Assembly (NCBI GenBank): GCA_024275115.1
Contig: JAJRZT010000021.1
Coordinates: 1-64,000 of the forward strand
Reading direction: 5' to 3'
Length of the DNA: 64,000 nucleotides
DNA from: Gammaproteobacteria bacterium
GTDB taxonomy: Bacteria; Pseudomonadota; Gammaproteobacteria; UBA6429; Thiohalophilaceae
Under the pieces are notes generated by a model. It was not told where the DNA came from, made no database searches, and worked only from the letters and a program-made list of their open reading frames with translations. Shown here piece by piece: positions 9,690 through 19,214 of the stretch. Position 1 is the first letter of the stretch. Each line of letters begins with the position of its first letter. The position numbers and the translations under genes were made by a program.

Positions 9690-10778
9690 ATGTTTAAATT
9701 TGCCCAACGACTCAAACGCCGCAATAACCAGTCGGTTTTTTTACCCGACCTTTGTACCATTCGCATGGTGTTTGTTGTAATTATTATTGCACAACTGTTT
9801 GCCTTTATTCTGGTGCTCAGTCCTAATCGTAGTTTAGCCGTTCACTGGATGCAGCTCAGCCTGGTATCGCTGTTTATTCAGTGGTGCGCTCTGACCAGCA
9901 GTGCGGTACTTTGTCTGCTGCGCAATTCACTGGGGCGGTTCACCGATGCTTTTGCCGGTTTTTTAAGTTATATGATTATTCTGATTATTATCTATGTCAT
10001 CAGTGAACTGACTTATTATGCTCTGGCGGTGCCCGCATGGGAATATATTAACCAGAGTCGTTTGAGCTTTTTAACGCATAACCTGCTTATTGGTGCACTC
10101 ATAAGTGGCCCGATATTGCGCTACTTTTATATACAGCACCAGTGGAAACTTAAAGTAACCGCCGAGTCTAAAGCGCGGTTTGCTTCTTTACAGGCGCGTA
10201 TCCACCCACACTTTTTATTTAATAGCCTCAATACCATTGCCAGCCTCACTCGCAGCAAGCCCGAACAGGCAGAAATTGCGGTTGAAAACTTATCGGATCT
10301 GTTTCGTATCAGTCTACGTGATAACGAAAAACCCCATACCATTAAAGAAGAATGTCATTTGTGCCAGCGCTATATTGATATAGAAACGTTGCGTTTAGGT
10401 GACAGGCTATCCATTGACTGGCAAATAGACAGCCTGCCCGATGATGCCCTGTTACCGCCACTTACATTACAACCACTACTGGAAAATGCCATTTACCACG
10501 GCATCGAACCGCTTGCCGATGGCGGCACGGTTGAAATAAAAGGTGCATTAACAAAAAACAAATTACTACAAAAACAAATATCCATTGTTATCAGCAACCC
10601 GCTACCCCCTCACCATAAACAAACGGGTAACCAGATGGCACTGGAAAATATTCAGCAACGTTTGCAAAGTTTTTACAATAATAAAGCACAGATTGAAATT
10701 GAAAATACTAACGACAACTTTACTATTACCTTAAAATTCCCGTATATTACACGCTATGAAGATCCTGATCGCAGATGA
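9690..10778 (+). CDS. algZ: LytS/AlgZ-type sensor histidine kinase
   Basis: Multi-TM N-terminus; HPHFLFNSLNTIASL His_kinase motif; followed by a LytTR regulator with 23-nt overlap. Confidence 0.85.
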   Translation: MFKFAQRLKRRNNQSVFLPDLCTIRMVFVVIIIAQLFAFILVLSPNRSLAVHWMQLSLVSLFIQWCALTSSAVLCLLRNSLGRFTDAFAGFLSYMIILIIIYVISELTYYALAVPAWEYINQSRLSFLTHNLLIGALISGPILRYFYIQHQWKLKVTAESKARFASLQARIHPHFLFNSLNTIASLTRSKPEQAEIAVENLSDLFRISLRDNEKPHTIKEECHLCQRYIDIETLRLGDRLSIDWQIDSLPDDALLPPLTLQPLLENAIYHGIEPLADGGTVEIKGALTKNKLLQKQISIVISNPLPPHHKQTGNQMALENIQQRLQSFYNNKAQIEIENTNDNFTITLKFPYITRYEDPDRR

Positions 10779-11508
10779 TGAACCGCTTGCACGCGAACGA
10801 CTAAAAAGTTTGTGTGAAGAACTGCACGATTATAATGTCGTTGCTGAAGCCAGGCACGGCAAGCAGGTATTAGATTTAATACCAGAACACCAGCCCGATA
10901 TTATCCTGCTCGACATACGCATGCCCGGCATGGATGGCCTGGAAGCGGCACAACATATCGCTAAACTCGAAACGCCGCCGGCTATTATTTTTACCACCGC
11001 CTATGAACAATATGCACTCGATGCATTCGACAACCACGCCGTTGGCTATTTACTTAAACCGATTAAAAAAGAAAAGTTAGTCGATAGTTTGCAAGCCGCT
11101 AGTAAGCTAAGCCGCGCACAACTGCAATCGATTCAAGATGAAAATAAAAACACGTCATGCCCTCATTACATTAGCGCACGAGTAAAAGGAAATATCCAGC
11201 TGATCCCTATCGATAGTATTCGTTATTTCCAGGCCGACCAAAAGTATGTGAGCGTTGGCTTTTTTGAAAACAACACCGCAAGTGAAGTGCTTATTGAAGA
11301 GTCATTAAAATCATTAGAACAAACACTCAGCACTGTTTTTATACGCGTACATCGTAATGCGCTGATTGCAGAATGCTATATTACTGGCTTGAATAAAGAT
11401 AAGGAAGGTGCGCACTGGTTATGCTTGCAGGATATGCAACATAAATTAGAAGTGAGTCGACGACATCTGTCTGATGTCAGAAAAATAATTAAAGATAAAG
11501 CGCTTTAA
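10756..11508 (+). CDS. algR: LytTR-family response regulator (AlgR-like)
   Basis: Receiver MKILIADDEPLARERL, LLDIRMPGMDG; LytTR C-terminus FIRVHRNALI. Confidence 0.9.
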   Translation: MKILIADDEPLARERLKSLCEELHDYNVVAEARHGKQVLDLIPEHQPDIILLDIRMPGMDGLEAAQHIAKLETPPAIIFTTAYEQYALDAFDNHAVGYLLKPIKKEKLVDSLQAASKLSRAQLQSIQDENKNTSCPHYISARVKGNIQLIPIDSIRYFQADQKYVSVGFFENNTASEVLIEESLKSLEQTLSTVFIRVHRNALIAECYITGLNKDKEGAHWLCLQDMQHKLEVSRRHLSDVRKIIKDKAL

Positions 11509-11521
11509 TGAATGCTTAAAG

Positions 11522-12253
11522 TTAAGGAATAGCCACACCGACTTCAAGTGCCTCGAACCAGTCTATAAATCGTGCTACGTTTTCGCCTTTAAAAATTCGG
11601 CCATGTTGTGGCGCCATATATTCGATGTCTAAAGTACGTACACGCTTTACCCAGTCGTTCTTTGCCCGGTTAGACGGCATCCAGCGTTTGTGAAACATTT
11701 CCATTTTAGGTATGTGTTCATCAAAATCTTCTACAAAAAGCGGGGCTTCGCTGGCTTCCAGTGCCGCACCCACATCACCGCTCATTAATATTTTTGCTTT
11801 AGGGTCGTAAACGTGGAAGTTGCCGGACGAGTGTAAATAGTGTGCAGGAATAAACCGTACATCAACCTCACCCAAGTTTAGCTCATTGCCTTCATCAGGA
11901 ATGCCAACATATTCAATATTGTTCATTCCAAAGTGGCGAAGAAAACCTTCCCATAACCAGGGCGAGTGCAGCTTTGCATGAGGCAATGCCTGATCCCATA
12001 AACCAAGCGAGGAAATAATATCCGGATCCTGATGAGAGGCAAAAATGTCGGTGATCTCATCGACCTTTGCATGGTGCAAAATGGCACCCAGCATTGGCGC
12101 AAAAACTTCAATACCACCGGGATCCATCAGCAAAGCCCGATTACCGGCAACAATCATATACTGATTGGTGTCAATAATACTTTCTGGCTTTTCCGGGTCA
12201 CGACCAAACATGATCCACTGGTGGCCTTTGTCATAAATTGTTGTTGCTTTCAT
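11522..12253 (-). CDS. MBL-fold protein, putative oxygen-binding di-iron (ODP-like) protein
   Basis: 243 aa; metal-ligand type motifs SHQDPDI, AHYLHSSGNFHV, MSGDVG, APQHGRIF. Confidence 0.75.
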   Translation of the reverse strand: MKATTIYDKGHQWIMFGRDPEKPESIIDTNQYMIVAGNRALLMDPGGIEVFAPMLGAILHHAKVDEITDIFASHQDPDIISSLGLWDQALPHAKLHSPWLWEGFLRHFGMNNIEYVGIPDEGNELNLGEVDVRFIPAHYLHSSGNFHVYDPKAKILMSGDVGAALEASEAPLFVEDFDEHIPKMEMFHKRWMPSNRAKNDWVKRVRTLDIEYMAPQHGRIFKGENVARFIDWFEALEVGVAIP

Positions 12254-12284
12254 TATTGTTTCCTAATGATAAAATCAAATGCCC

Positions 12285-12908
12285 TTATCTCTGAGCATTT
12301 ACATTATTTAAATGCCGATAACTGTTTAATAATCGCTGCTTAATATAACGGGCTGCTTTATCCAGGTCATTGGAAACAACCGTCAGTTTGTCTCGATATT
12401 CCTGACCACTTGAAGTAACAATCCGAGAAACAGAAGCAACTGCTCGGGCAGTTAACATGCATTGATCCATTGTCTCCAGCAGCAAAGTCAGATTATTCAT
12501 GCTTTTTTTGAATTCAGATATCGAAGCCCGCATGCTCTGTTCAACTTTATTGACCGCAGGCAAGATGGTCTTGATGTACTTCGCATCCACATTTTTTTTT
12601 ATAACCGAGTTAAACCGTTGATAAGCATCAATACTGCGTTGCTCATGAACCGCTATTTTTGATAAGCGCAAGGCTTCACTGCTTATATCATCCACGCCAC
12701 GAATAGCCTGTTGTGAAATCTCGTCTATCGACTCAGTAATTGGGCGAAATCCCAGTCCCTTATCGCCTGCCTGAGCAGAAATCACTTTGGCATTCTTGCC
12801 CGCCAGCGACACACTCCAGACAACACCCATTACAGAATGTAATTCTGCTGCTATGCTCGCCAGTGCAACAAGCTTGTCTTCAACCGGTTCGGTCGGTGCC
12901 CCCATCAA
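12285..12908 (-). CDS. Soluble short protein with MCP-hairpin-like segment
   Basis: 207 aa without obvious TM; NAKVISAQAGDKGLGFRPITESIDEIS aligns by eye with the MCP signalling tip (NAAVEAARAGE.G.GFAVVA.EV..L). Confidence 0.6.
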   Translation of the reverse strand: MMGAPTEPVEDKLVALASIAAELHSVMGVVWSVSLAGKNAKVISAQAGDKGLGFRPITESIDEISQQAIRGVDDISSEALRLSKIAVHEQRSIDAYQRFNSVIKKNVDAKYIKTILPAVNKVEQSMRASISEFKKSMNNLTLLLETMDQCMLTARAVASVSRIVTSSGQEYRDKLTVVSNDLDKAARYIKQRLLNSYRHLNNVNAQR

Positions 12909-13045
12909 AACACTCCATCAATATTACTAACTCATTCTTTATACTGGCTATATCGGCCGTTATTACAATAACATTAGTAAGAAAGGGGATAAAAGTGGGA
13001 AAATACGTTCCGTATTTTCGTACTCATTATGTCAAATTTGATAAC

Positions 13046-14206
13046 ATGCACACCATGAACCCATTTAAAGTGCCACAAGGCAACTTCAGCCTTGCCCGTT
13101 ACCCGCAAACGAAAAAAGAAACCTTACGTGCCTGGGATGCCGCAGATGAATATTTATTGCAACATCTCGATAAACCGGATAACACACCCGACCATACACC
13201 ACGTATTCTGATTATAAATGACAGTTTTGGTGCACTGGCGACTGCCTTACATACCTTTAAACCAACTGTACAGCTTGACTCGTATTTAGCAGAGCAAGGC
13301 TTAGCCAATAACTTTCATACCAATAAGGTGGACATGAATGCTGTTACTTTACTCAACAGTATGGAGCCACTCGAAGGACACTATGATTTAGTCCTTATTA
13401 AAGTACCCAAAAGTCATGCTTATTTAGAAGATATTCTTTACAAAATACAACCGCATATCAACCCGCAAAGTAAAATTATTGCGGCGGCCATGGCCAAAAA
13501 CATTCACTCATCCACGCTTAAGTTGTTTGAAAAAATAATAGGGGAAACAACAACGTCCTTAGCAAAGAAAAAGGCACGCTTAGTTTTTTCTTCTTTTACA
13601 ACGAATAAAATAACGGAATCGCCCTACCCTAAGCAGTACGAACTTGAAATAGAAGACAACACGCTCACCATCACTAACCATGCCAATGTTTTTTCGCGTG
13701 AAAAACTGGATATAGGCAGCCGCTTTTTTCTCGAAAATATGCCACAGCCCCGGCCTTATAAAACCATTGTTGATTTAGGCTGTGGTAATGGTCTTTTAGG
13801 GTTGGTTGCCGCACAGCAAAATCCTGATGCACATATTATTTTTACCGATGAATCTTATATGGCCGTCGCATCGGCTAAAACCAATTTTCAAAATGCCTTT
13901 GGCTCATCACGTGCAGCAACATTTTTAGTAACGGATGGTATGGCCGGTGTTGAAAAACAAAGCGTGGATTTAATTTTATGCAACCCACCGTTTCACCAAA
14001 ACCATGTAGTGGGTGACCATCTTGCCTGGCAAATGTTTAATGAAGCCTGGGCAGCTTTAGAGCCGGATGGGGAATTCTGGATTGTGGGGAATCATCATTT
14101 AGCTTATCACGCCAAGCTGAAGAAAATATTTGGTGGCTATACGGTTGCTGCAAGCAATAAAAAATTTGCCGTTATGTTTAGCCGTAAACCGGCAACAAAG
14201 AATTAA
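13046..14206 (+). CDS. rlmG: 23S rRNA (guanine-N2)-methyltransferase RlmG-like
   Basis: MHTMNPFKVPQGNFSLARYPQTKKETLRAWDAADEYLL; VDLGCGNGLLGL; ILCNPPFH. The ORF track start at 12740 overlaps the divergent gene; 13046 preferred. Confidence 0.85.
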   Translation: MHTMNPFKVPQGNFSLARYPQTKKETLRAWDAADEYLLQHLDKPDNTPDHTPRILIINDSFGALATALHTFKPTVQLDSYLAEQGLANNFHTNKVDMNAVTLLNSMEPLEGHYDLVLIKVPKSHAYLEDILYKIQPHINPQSKIIAAAMAKNIHSSTLKLFEKIIGETTTSLAKKKARLVFSSFTTNKITESPYPKQYELEIEDNTLTITNHANVFSREKLDIGSRFFLENMPQPRPYKTIVDLGCGNGLLGLVAAQQNPDAHIIFTDESYMAVASAKTNFQNAFGSSRAATFLVTDGMAGVEKQSVDLILCNPPFHQNHVVGDHLAWQMFNEAWAALEPDGEFWIVGNHHLAYHAKLKKIFGGYTVAASNKKFAVMFSRKPATKN

Positions 14207-14817
14207 GGGCTTAATTTAGTAACAGCTGCCCGGTTGATACGACGGTATGCCAACTCAATGGCATCATCGAGCTCGCCACCATAATAATGTTCGTTAGTTA
14301 CCCCTAAAATACGATGGTGTGGCCTGCCCTTTGAATCAAATATAACTACCGTCGGGGTTAAGTAGGCGCTGTGAATTGTTGATAACTCGTCACTGGGTAC
14401 TTGTTTGCCATCAAAATTTCGAACATCTTCGAAGCTGTCTATTTTTACTTCCCGGATAATGGCTTTGTTTTTGTAGTCACCACTTCGAAGCATGGGCTTT
14501 AAAAACTGCTCACGAATAATACTGCAATAAGCACAGCCTTCCTGTGAAAACATCACAACAATCGGCACGCCTTTTTGTTTGGCCAGTTGTGCGTCCTGAT
14601 ATAAATCTGTACTGAGTTTAACTTCTACCGATTTTACTTCCACCAGTTTAACTTTAAGTGGCTTAACAGCCACCGAGCCCAGTTTCACGGGTTTTTCAGC
14701 CCCTGCCTGCGTTGCTCCCAGCCAAACAGTCACAACCAACGCAACGACCAAACCCTGCTTTAAATTTTTATTTAACATATCCACAAACCTGTATTTATTT
14801 CTAAATTCAAATGCCAC
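14203..14817 (-). CDS. Exported thioredoxin-fold protein (CxxC = CAYC)
   Basis: Signal-like hydrophobic segment then VVMFSQEGCAYCSIIREQFLKP; cis-Pro-like TPTVVIFD. Confidence 0.8.
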   Translation of the reverse strand: MAFEFRNKYRFVDMLNKNLKQGLVVALVVTVWLGATQAGAEKPVKLGSVAVKPLKVKLVEVKSVEVKLSTDLYQDAQLAKQKGVPIVVMFSQEGCAYCSIIREQFLKPMLRSGDYKNKAIIREVKIDSFEDVRNFDGKQVPSDELSTIHSAYLTPTVVIFDSKGRPHHRILGVTNEHYYGGELDDAIELAYRRINRAAVTKLSP

Positions 14818-14961
14818 TGAATATTTTCCTCAAAACAGAGCTTCAAAAGTCGCAATTATCGTGCTGAATCCATACAATACGAATACTTTGTTTTAGTGTA
14901 CAAATACTCGGCTCAGTTCCATCAAGCCAGATAAAACCTTAATATAGATAAAGACCTCTCA

Positions 14962-15894
14962 ATGACTAATATTATACGTATCGCCACCCGCAAAAGCCAA
15001 CTTGCTCTCTGGCAAGCCAATTATGTATCGGCGCAGCTACAAAAGCACCATACCGGCTTAAGTGTCGAGCTGGTTACCATGAGCACCCAGGGCGACAAAA
15101 TACTCGACACACCTTTGGCTAAAGTTGGCGGAAAAGGCTTATTTGTCAAAGAGTTAGAGACAGCGCTTTTGGATGACCGTGCCGATATTGCGGTACATTC
15201 GATGAAAGACGTACCGGTTGAATTGCCCGATGGCCTGCATCTGGCAACCATCTGCCCACGCGAAGATCCGCGCGATGCCTTTGTGTCCAACACATTCAAA
15301 AACCTTGAGGCACTGCCCCAGGGCGCTACCGTGGGTACGTCCAGTTTGCGCCGTCAGTGCCAGCTAAGCGCTCTGCGACCTGACATAAAAATCAAAGACT
15401 TACGTGGGAATGTGAATACTCGCTTACGTAAACTCGATGACGGCGAGTACGATGCCATTATTCTTGCCAGCGCCGGCCTTATTCGCCTCGAAATGGCCGA
15501 GCGCATCAGTGAGTATATTGAGCCCCATATCAGTTTACCGGCCATTGGCCAGGGAGCGGTGGGGATTGAATGCCGAGAAAACGATGATCGTGTGCATCAA
15601 CTTCTTAAACCGCTACACGACCAAAAAACAGCCATTCGTGTAGTTGCCGAGCGCGCCATGAACACCACCCTGAACGGGGGTTGTCAGGTACCCATTGCCG
15701 GTTTTGCCGAGCTTAATAAAGATACCTTATTTATGCGTGGCCTGGTTGGAGAACCGGATGGTTCCAATATTATAAGATCGGATATTGCCGGCAAACCTGA
15801 AGATGCCGAAGAACTCGGCATTGTACTGGCCGAAGATTTGCTTGCTCGCGGTGCCGGTGAAATACTGCAACGGCTCTACGATAACACCGATTAA
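14962..15894 (+). CDS. hemC: Hydroxymethylbilane synthase
   Basis: [34 protein letters not shown]. Confidence 0.98.
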   Translation: MTNIIRIATRKSQLALWQANYVSAQLQKHHTGLSVELVTMSTQGDKILDTPLAKVGGKGLFVKELETALLDDRADIAVHSMKDVPVELPDGLHLATICPREDPRDAFVSNTFKNLEALPQGATVGTSSLRRQCQLSALRPDIKIKDLRGNVNTRLRKLDDGEYDAIILASAGLIRLEMAERISEYIEPHISLPAIGQGAVGIECRENDDRVHQLLKPLHDQKTAIRVVAERAMNTTLNGGCQVPIAGFAELNKDTLFMRGLVGEPDGSNIIRSDIAGKPEDAEELGIVLAEDLLARGAGEILQRLYDNTD

Positions 15895-15924
15895 TTAAAA
15901 CCACAGGCCAATGCAATCTTAGCC

Positions 15925-16719
15925 ATGAGCCAAAATCTGCCATTAACAAATAAACATATTATGGTGACCCGCCCGGCACATCAGGCCAGTGCGTTAATCC
16001 ACTTACTCGAGCAAACCGGTGCCCGGGTTTATTGCCAACCCTTAATTGAAATCAGTGCGATTGATAAGCCCGCTGCTGCCATTGAACAGGTTAAAAAACT
16101 CAGCAACACCAATATTGCAATTTTTATCAGCCAGAATGCAGTCACACACGGCGTACGGTTGATCCAGCAATATGGCGCGTTACCCGAACAACTTAAACTA
16201 GCCACCGTCGGTTTAGGCAGCGCTACTCTGTTAGAAACTCTGGCGAGCCGCCCCGTTGACATCATCCCGCAAAATGCCTATCACAGCGAAGGCTTGCTGG
16301 CTCACCCGGCACTGCAAAATGTGGATGGACAAACGATAACCATATTCCGTGGTATTGGCGGTCGAAATTTACTCGCCGAGACCCTACGTGAACGCGGTGC
16401 AAAGGTTGATTATGCCGAAGTTTACCAACGCCGCTGCCCGCAAATAAACCTTCAACAACTTGCGAAGATGTGGCAACAACAACCCATCGATGCTATTTGT
16501 ATTACCAGTGCTGAAGGGCTGGATAATTTAGTCGCAAATATTTCAAAAAAAACTGCACCAGAACAATTACGTGCCGCTATACTTAATTGCAGGCTTGTTA
16601 TTGTTAATCAACGTATTGAATCACAGCTGCAACAACACGGCTTTACTCAAACGCCGATTATAACTGACAATGTCAGTGACAAAGCCATTGTTGATGCTAT
16701 TATAAAAAACTTTATGTAA
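15925..16719 (+). CDS. hemD: Uroporphyrinogen-III synthase
   Basis: Directly after hemC; MVTRPAHQASAL, FRGIGGRNLLAETLRERGAKVDYAEVYQR. Confidence 0.92.
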   Translation: MSQNLPLTNKHIMVTRPAHQASALIHLLEQTGARVYCQPLIEISAIDKPAAAIEQVKKLSNTNIAIFISQNAVTHGVRLIQQYGALPEQLKLATVGLGSATLLETLASRPVDIIPQNAYHSEGLLAHPALQNVDGQTITIFRGIGGRNLLAETLRERGAKVDYAEVYQRRCPQINLQQLAKMWQQQPIDAICITSAEGLDNLVANISKKTAPEQLRAAILNCRLVIVNQRIESQLQQHGFTQTPIITDNVSDKAIVDAIIKNFM

Positions 16720-16732
16720 CAGGACACGACTG

Positions 16733-17977
16733 TTGGACAAACAAGACGAAACTAAAAAAGAAGCCCCGCCACACAAAGCAAAAAAGCGAAAAAAACCCGG
16801 CTTCTCTTTTTTAAGCTTAAACCTACTTTTATCGGTTGCGATTATTGTCGCAGTCGGTTTTATTAGCTATATCGGCTGGGAAAAAACCAACCGGCAGCAA
16901 TCAATTATTGCAGCGCAACAACAGCAGCTTGAACAAATACGCCAACAGCAAACACAAATCGATAAACAGGTACAGAAGCAACTGCAACAAAATACCCTCA
17001 CTCAAAATCAAGAGCTCAATACCCTAAAGGAAACCATTACTGCCTTTTTAAAGCAGAACCAGCATAGCCGGCGCGACTGGTTAATCGCTGAGGCCGAATA
17101 CCTTATCAAACTTGCTAACCACCGTTTAGTTCTGGTGCGTGATGTTGCCACCAGTATTCATGCATTACGTGCAGCAGACGACCGACTGCGTGAAGTGGGT
17201 AATCCACGCTTTATTCCATTACGTCAGGCGTTGGCTTTTGATATACAACAATTAAATAGTACGCCCAGTATTGATATTGTTGGCCTCTCACTCAAATTAA
17301 ATACCCTACAAAAGCAAATCGAAGCCTTGCCTTTAAAAACACCCGACCCAAAAACTATCGAGAAAAAAAATCAGCAGGAAACACAGTTAAGCCAGGCCGA
17401 TGGCTGGAAAAAAATACCGGTCGCTATCTGGCAAGACCTGCTAAAACTATTTCAGATCCAACGGCATGATGAACGCATTCAACCTTTGCTCTCACCCGAA
17501 CATCGCTTCTTCCTTGTACAAAATTTAAAGTTGCAACTGGAACAAGCTCGCCTGGCCTTACTTAATAACCAGCCTATTATTTATAAAGACCGTATTCAAC
17601 AAGCACAACAATGGATTAAGCGTTATTTTAATAACCAAAATTCACTGTCAGAATCGATTAATAAAAATTTAGCCGAACTGGCACAGGCTAAACTAAATGT
17701 TACTTTACCGGATATTTCTAGCAGCCTGACTAAATTGCAACTGCTTAACTCAAATAATGCTAAACCAGCTAAAATAAAGCCAGGCGTTAAGAAATCTATA
17801 CCGAAAAATAACATCCAGAAAAAGAAACCAGTAAAGCACAAGCCGCAGAAAAAAGAATCCGCAAATAAAAAACCCACTGAAAAGAATAAACCATCAGTCG
17901 GTAAACCTGAAAAAGCAGACAAGACAACACCACCCATTAAGCCAGCACCTAAAGAAAATAACGGCGCTACTATTTAA
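16733..17977 (+). CDS. hemX: HemX-like protein (uroporphyrinogen-III C-methyltransferase-like, non-catalytic)
   Basis: TTG start; single TM, Q-rich coiled coil, ..RRDWLIAEAEYLIKLANHRLVL; position in hemCDXY. Confidence 0.88.
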   Translation: MDKQDETKKEAPPHKAKKRKKPGFSFLSLNLLLSVAIIVAVGFISYIGWEKTNRQQSIIAAQQQQLEQIRQQQTQIDKQVQKQLQQNTLTQNQELNTLKETITAFLKQNQHSRRDWLIAEAEYLIKLANHRLVLVRDVATSIHALRAADDRLREVGNPRFIPLRQALAFDIQQLNSTPSIDIVGLSLKLNTLQKQIEALPLKTPDPKTIEKKNQQETQLSQADGWKKIPVAIWQDLLKLFQIQRHDERIQPLLSPEHRFFLVQNLKLQLEQARLALLNNQPIIYKDRIQQAQQWIKRYFNNQNSLSESINKNLAELAQAKLNVTLPDISSSLTKLQLLNSNNAKPAKIKPGVKKSIPKNNIQKKKPVKHKPQKKESANKKPTEKNKPSVGKPEKADKTTPPIKPAPKENNGATI

Positions 17978-17979
17978 TT

Positions 17980-19200
17980 ATGAAAACACTTTTTACTTTT
18001 TTAATTATTCTTATTCTTGCCGCCATACTGGGTATTATTGCCTACCAGGATAATGGCTATGTTTTAATTGGCCGCGGCCACACCACGGTTGAAATGTCAC
18101 TGGCACTGTTTATTGTTTTACAAATCAGTTTATATTTATTAATTGCCTTTATTTTACGCAGCATAAAACAAACATGGTCCTTACCGGATGTCATTAAACA
18201 ACATCGCCGCCGCTCAAAAAAAGTAAAAGCGCATAAAACATCCAGACAGGGGCTAATCGCTCTGGCGCAGGGGCAATGGAAAAAAGCTGAAAAAGCCTTA
18301 ATCAAAAATATTGATAACACAGAAACACCGCTACTGAATTATTTATCAGCGGCTCGCGCAGCACAAAAATTAAATGAACCCGAACGCCGAGACCATTATC
18401 TTTCAATGGCGCATAAAAGCATGCCCGATGCAGATTTTGCGGTGGAACTGACTCAGGCAGAATTGCAGTTAGCCCACGGGCAACTCGAACAGTCGCTCGC
18501 CACACTGGTGCATTTACGATCCATTTCGCCTAAACACAGCCATGTATTGAATCTGCTGGCACAACTCTACGAAAAATTAAATAGCTGGCAGGAATTAAAA
18601 GATTTATTAACTGATCTTAAAAAGTATAAAGTGGTTAGTCAGACAGAGCTGTATCGTCTGCAAAAAATTGTTTTTCAGGAATTATTAAAAAAGGCAGCCG
18701 AGGTCGCAAAAATAAATAACAACCCTGAGCATTTTATTTCAACATGGCAATCCTTGCCAAAAGAACTTAAAAATGATGCCGATCTTATTTTAGATTACAG
18801 CCAGCAACTTATTCAGTTAAAGCAAGATGATATTGCCGAACCATTGCTACGAACGGCAATAAAACATCAATGGCTAACAGCCTTTGTCTACTTGTATGGC
18901 CTTGCAAAAGCAACCCAGAGCCAACAGCAACTCGACTTTGCTGAAAGCCTTACCAAACAGCACGGACAAAATCCGGTACTGTTACTAACGCTGGGGCGCT
19001 TATGTTTAACACAGAAATTATGGGGTAAAGCACAAGCCTACTTTGAAGCTAGCCTTGGCATTACCCCTATGCCAGAAACCTATAAAGATCTGGGAACGCT
19101 AATGGAGCAACTTGGTGAGTTTGAAAAAGCGAGTGATTATTTCAAGCAAGGCTTGCTGCTGTCTGAACGCTGTTTTTCTTATCAGAACTTGCCTGTATAA
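17980..19200 (+). CDS. hemY: HemY TPR protein
   Basis: GYVLIGRGHTTVEMSLALF N-terminal motif, TPR-rich C-terminus, follows hemX. Confidence 0.9.
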   Translation: MKTLFTFLIILILAAILGIIAYQDNGYVLIGRGHTTVEMSLALFIVLQISLYLLIAFILRSIKQTWSLPDVIKQHRRRSKKVKAHKTSRQGLIALAQGQWKKAEKALIKNIDNTETPLLNYLSAARAAQKLNEPERRDHYLSMAHKSMPDADFAVELTQAELQLAHGQLEQSLATLVHLRSISPKHSHVLNLLAQLYEKLNSWQELKDLLTDLKKYKVVSQTELYRLQKIVFQELLKKAAEVAKINNNPEHFISTWQSLPKELKNDADLILDYSQQLIQLKQDDIAEPLLRTAIKHQWLTAFVYLYGLAKATQSQQQLDFAESLTKQHGQNPVLLLTLGRLCLTQKLWGKAQAYFEASLGITPMPETYKDLGTLMEQLGEFEKASDYFKQGLLLSERCFSYQNLPV

Positions 19201-19214
19201 AAACTTTTCGTAAT

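Noticed and set aside
12740-13045. N-terminal extension of the rlmG ORF (MGEIPVPYRLPEQKS..)
   Set aside because: Overlaps the divergent MCP-like gene on the opposite strand and does not look like RlmG; start at 13046 preferred.
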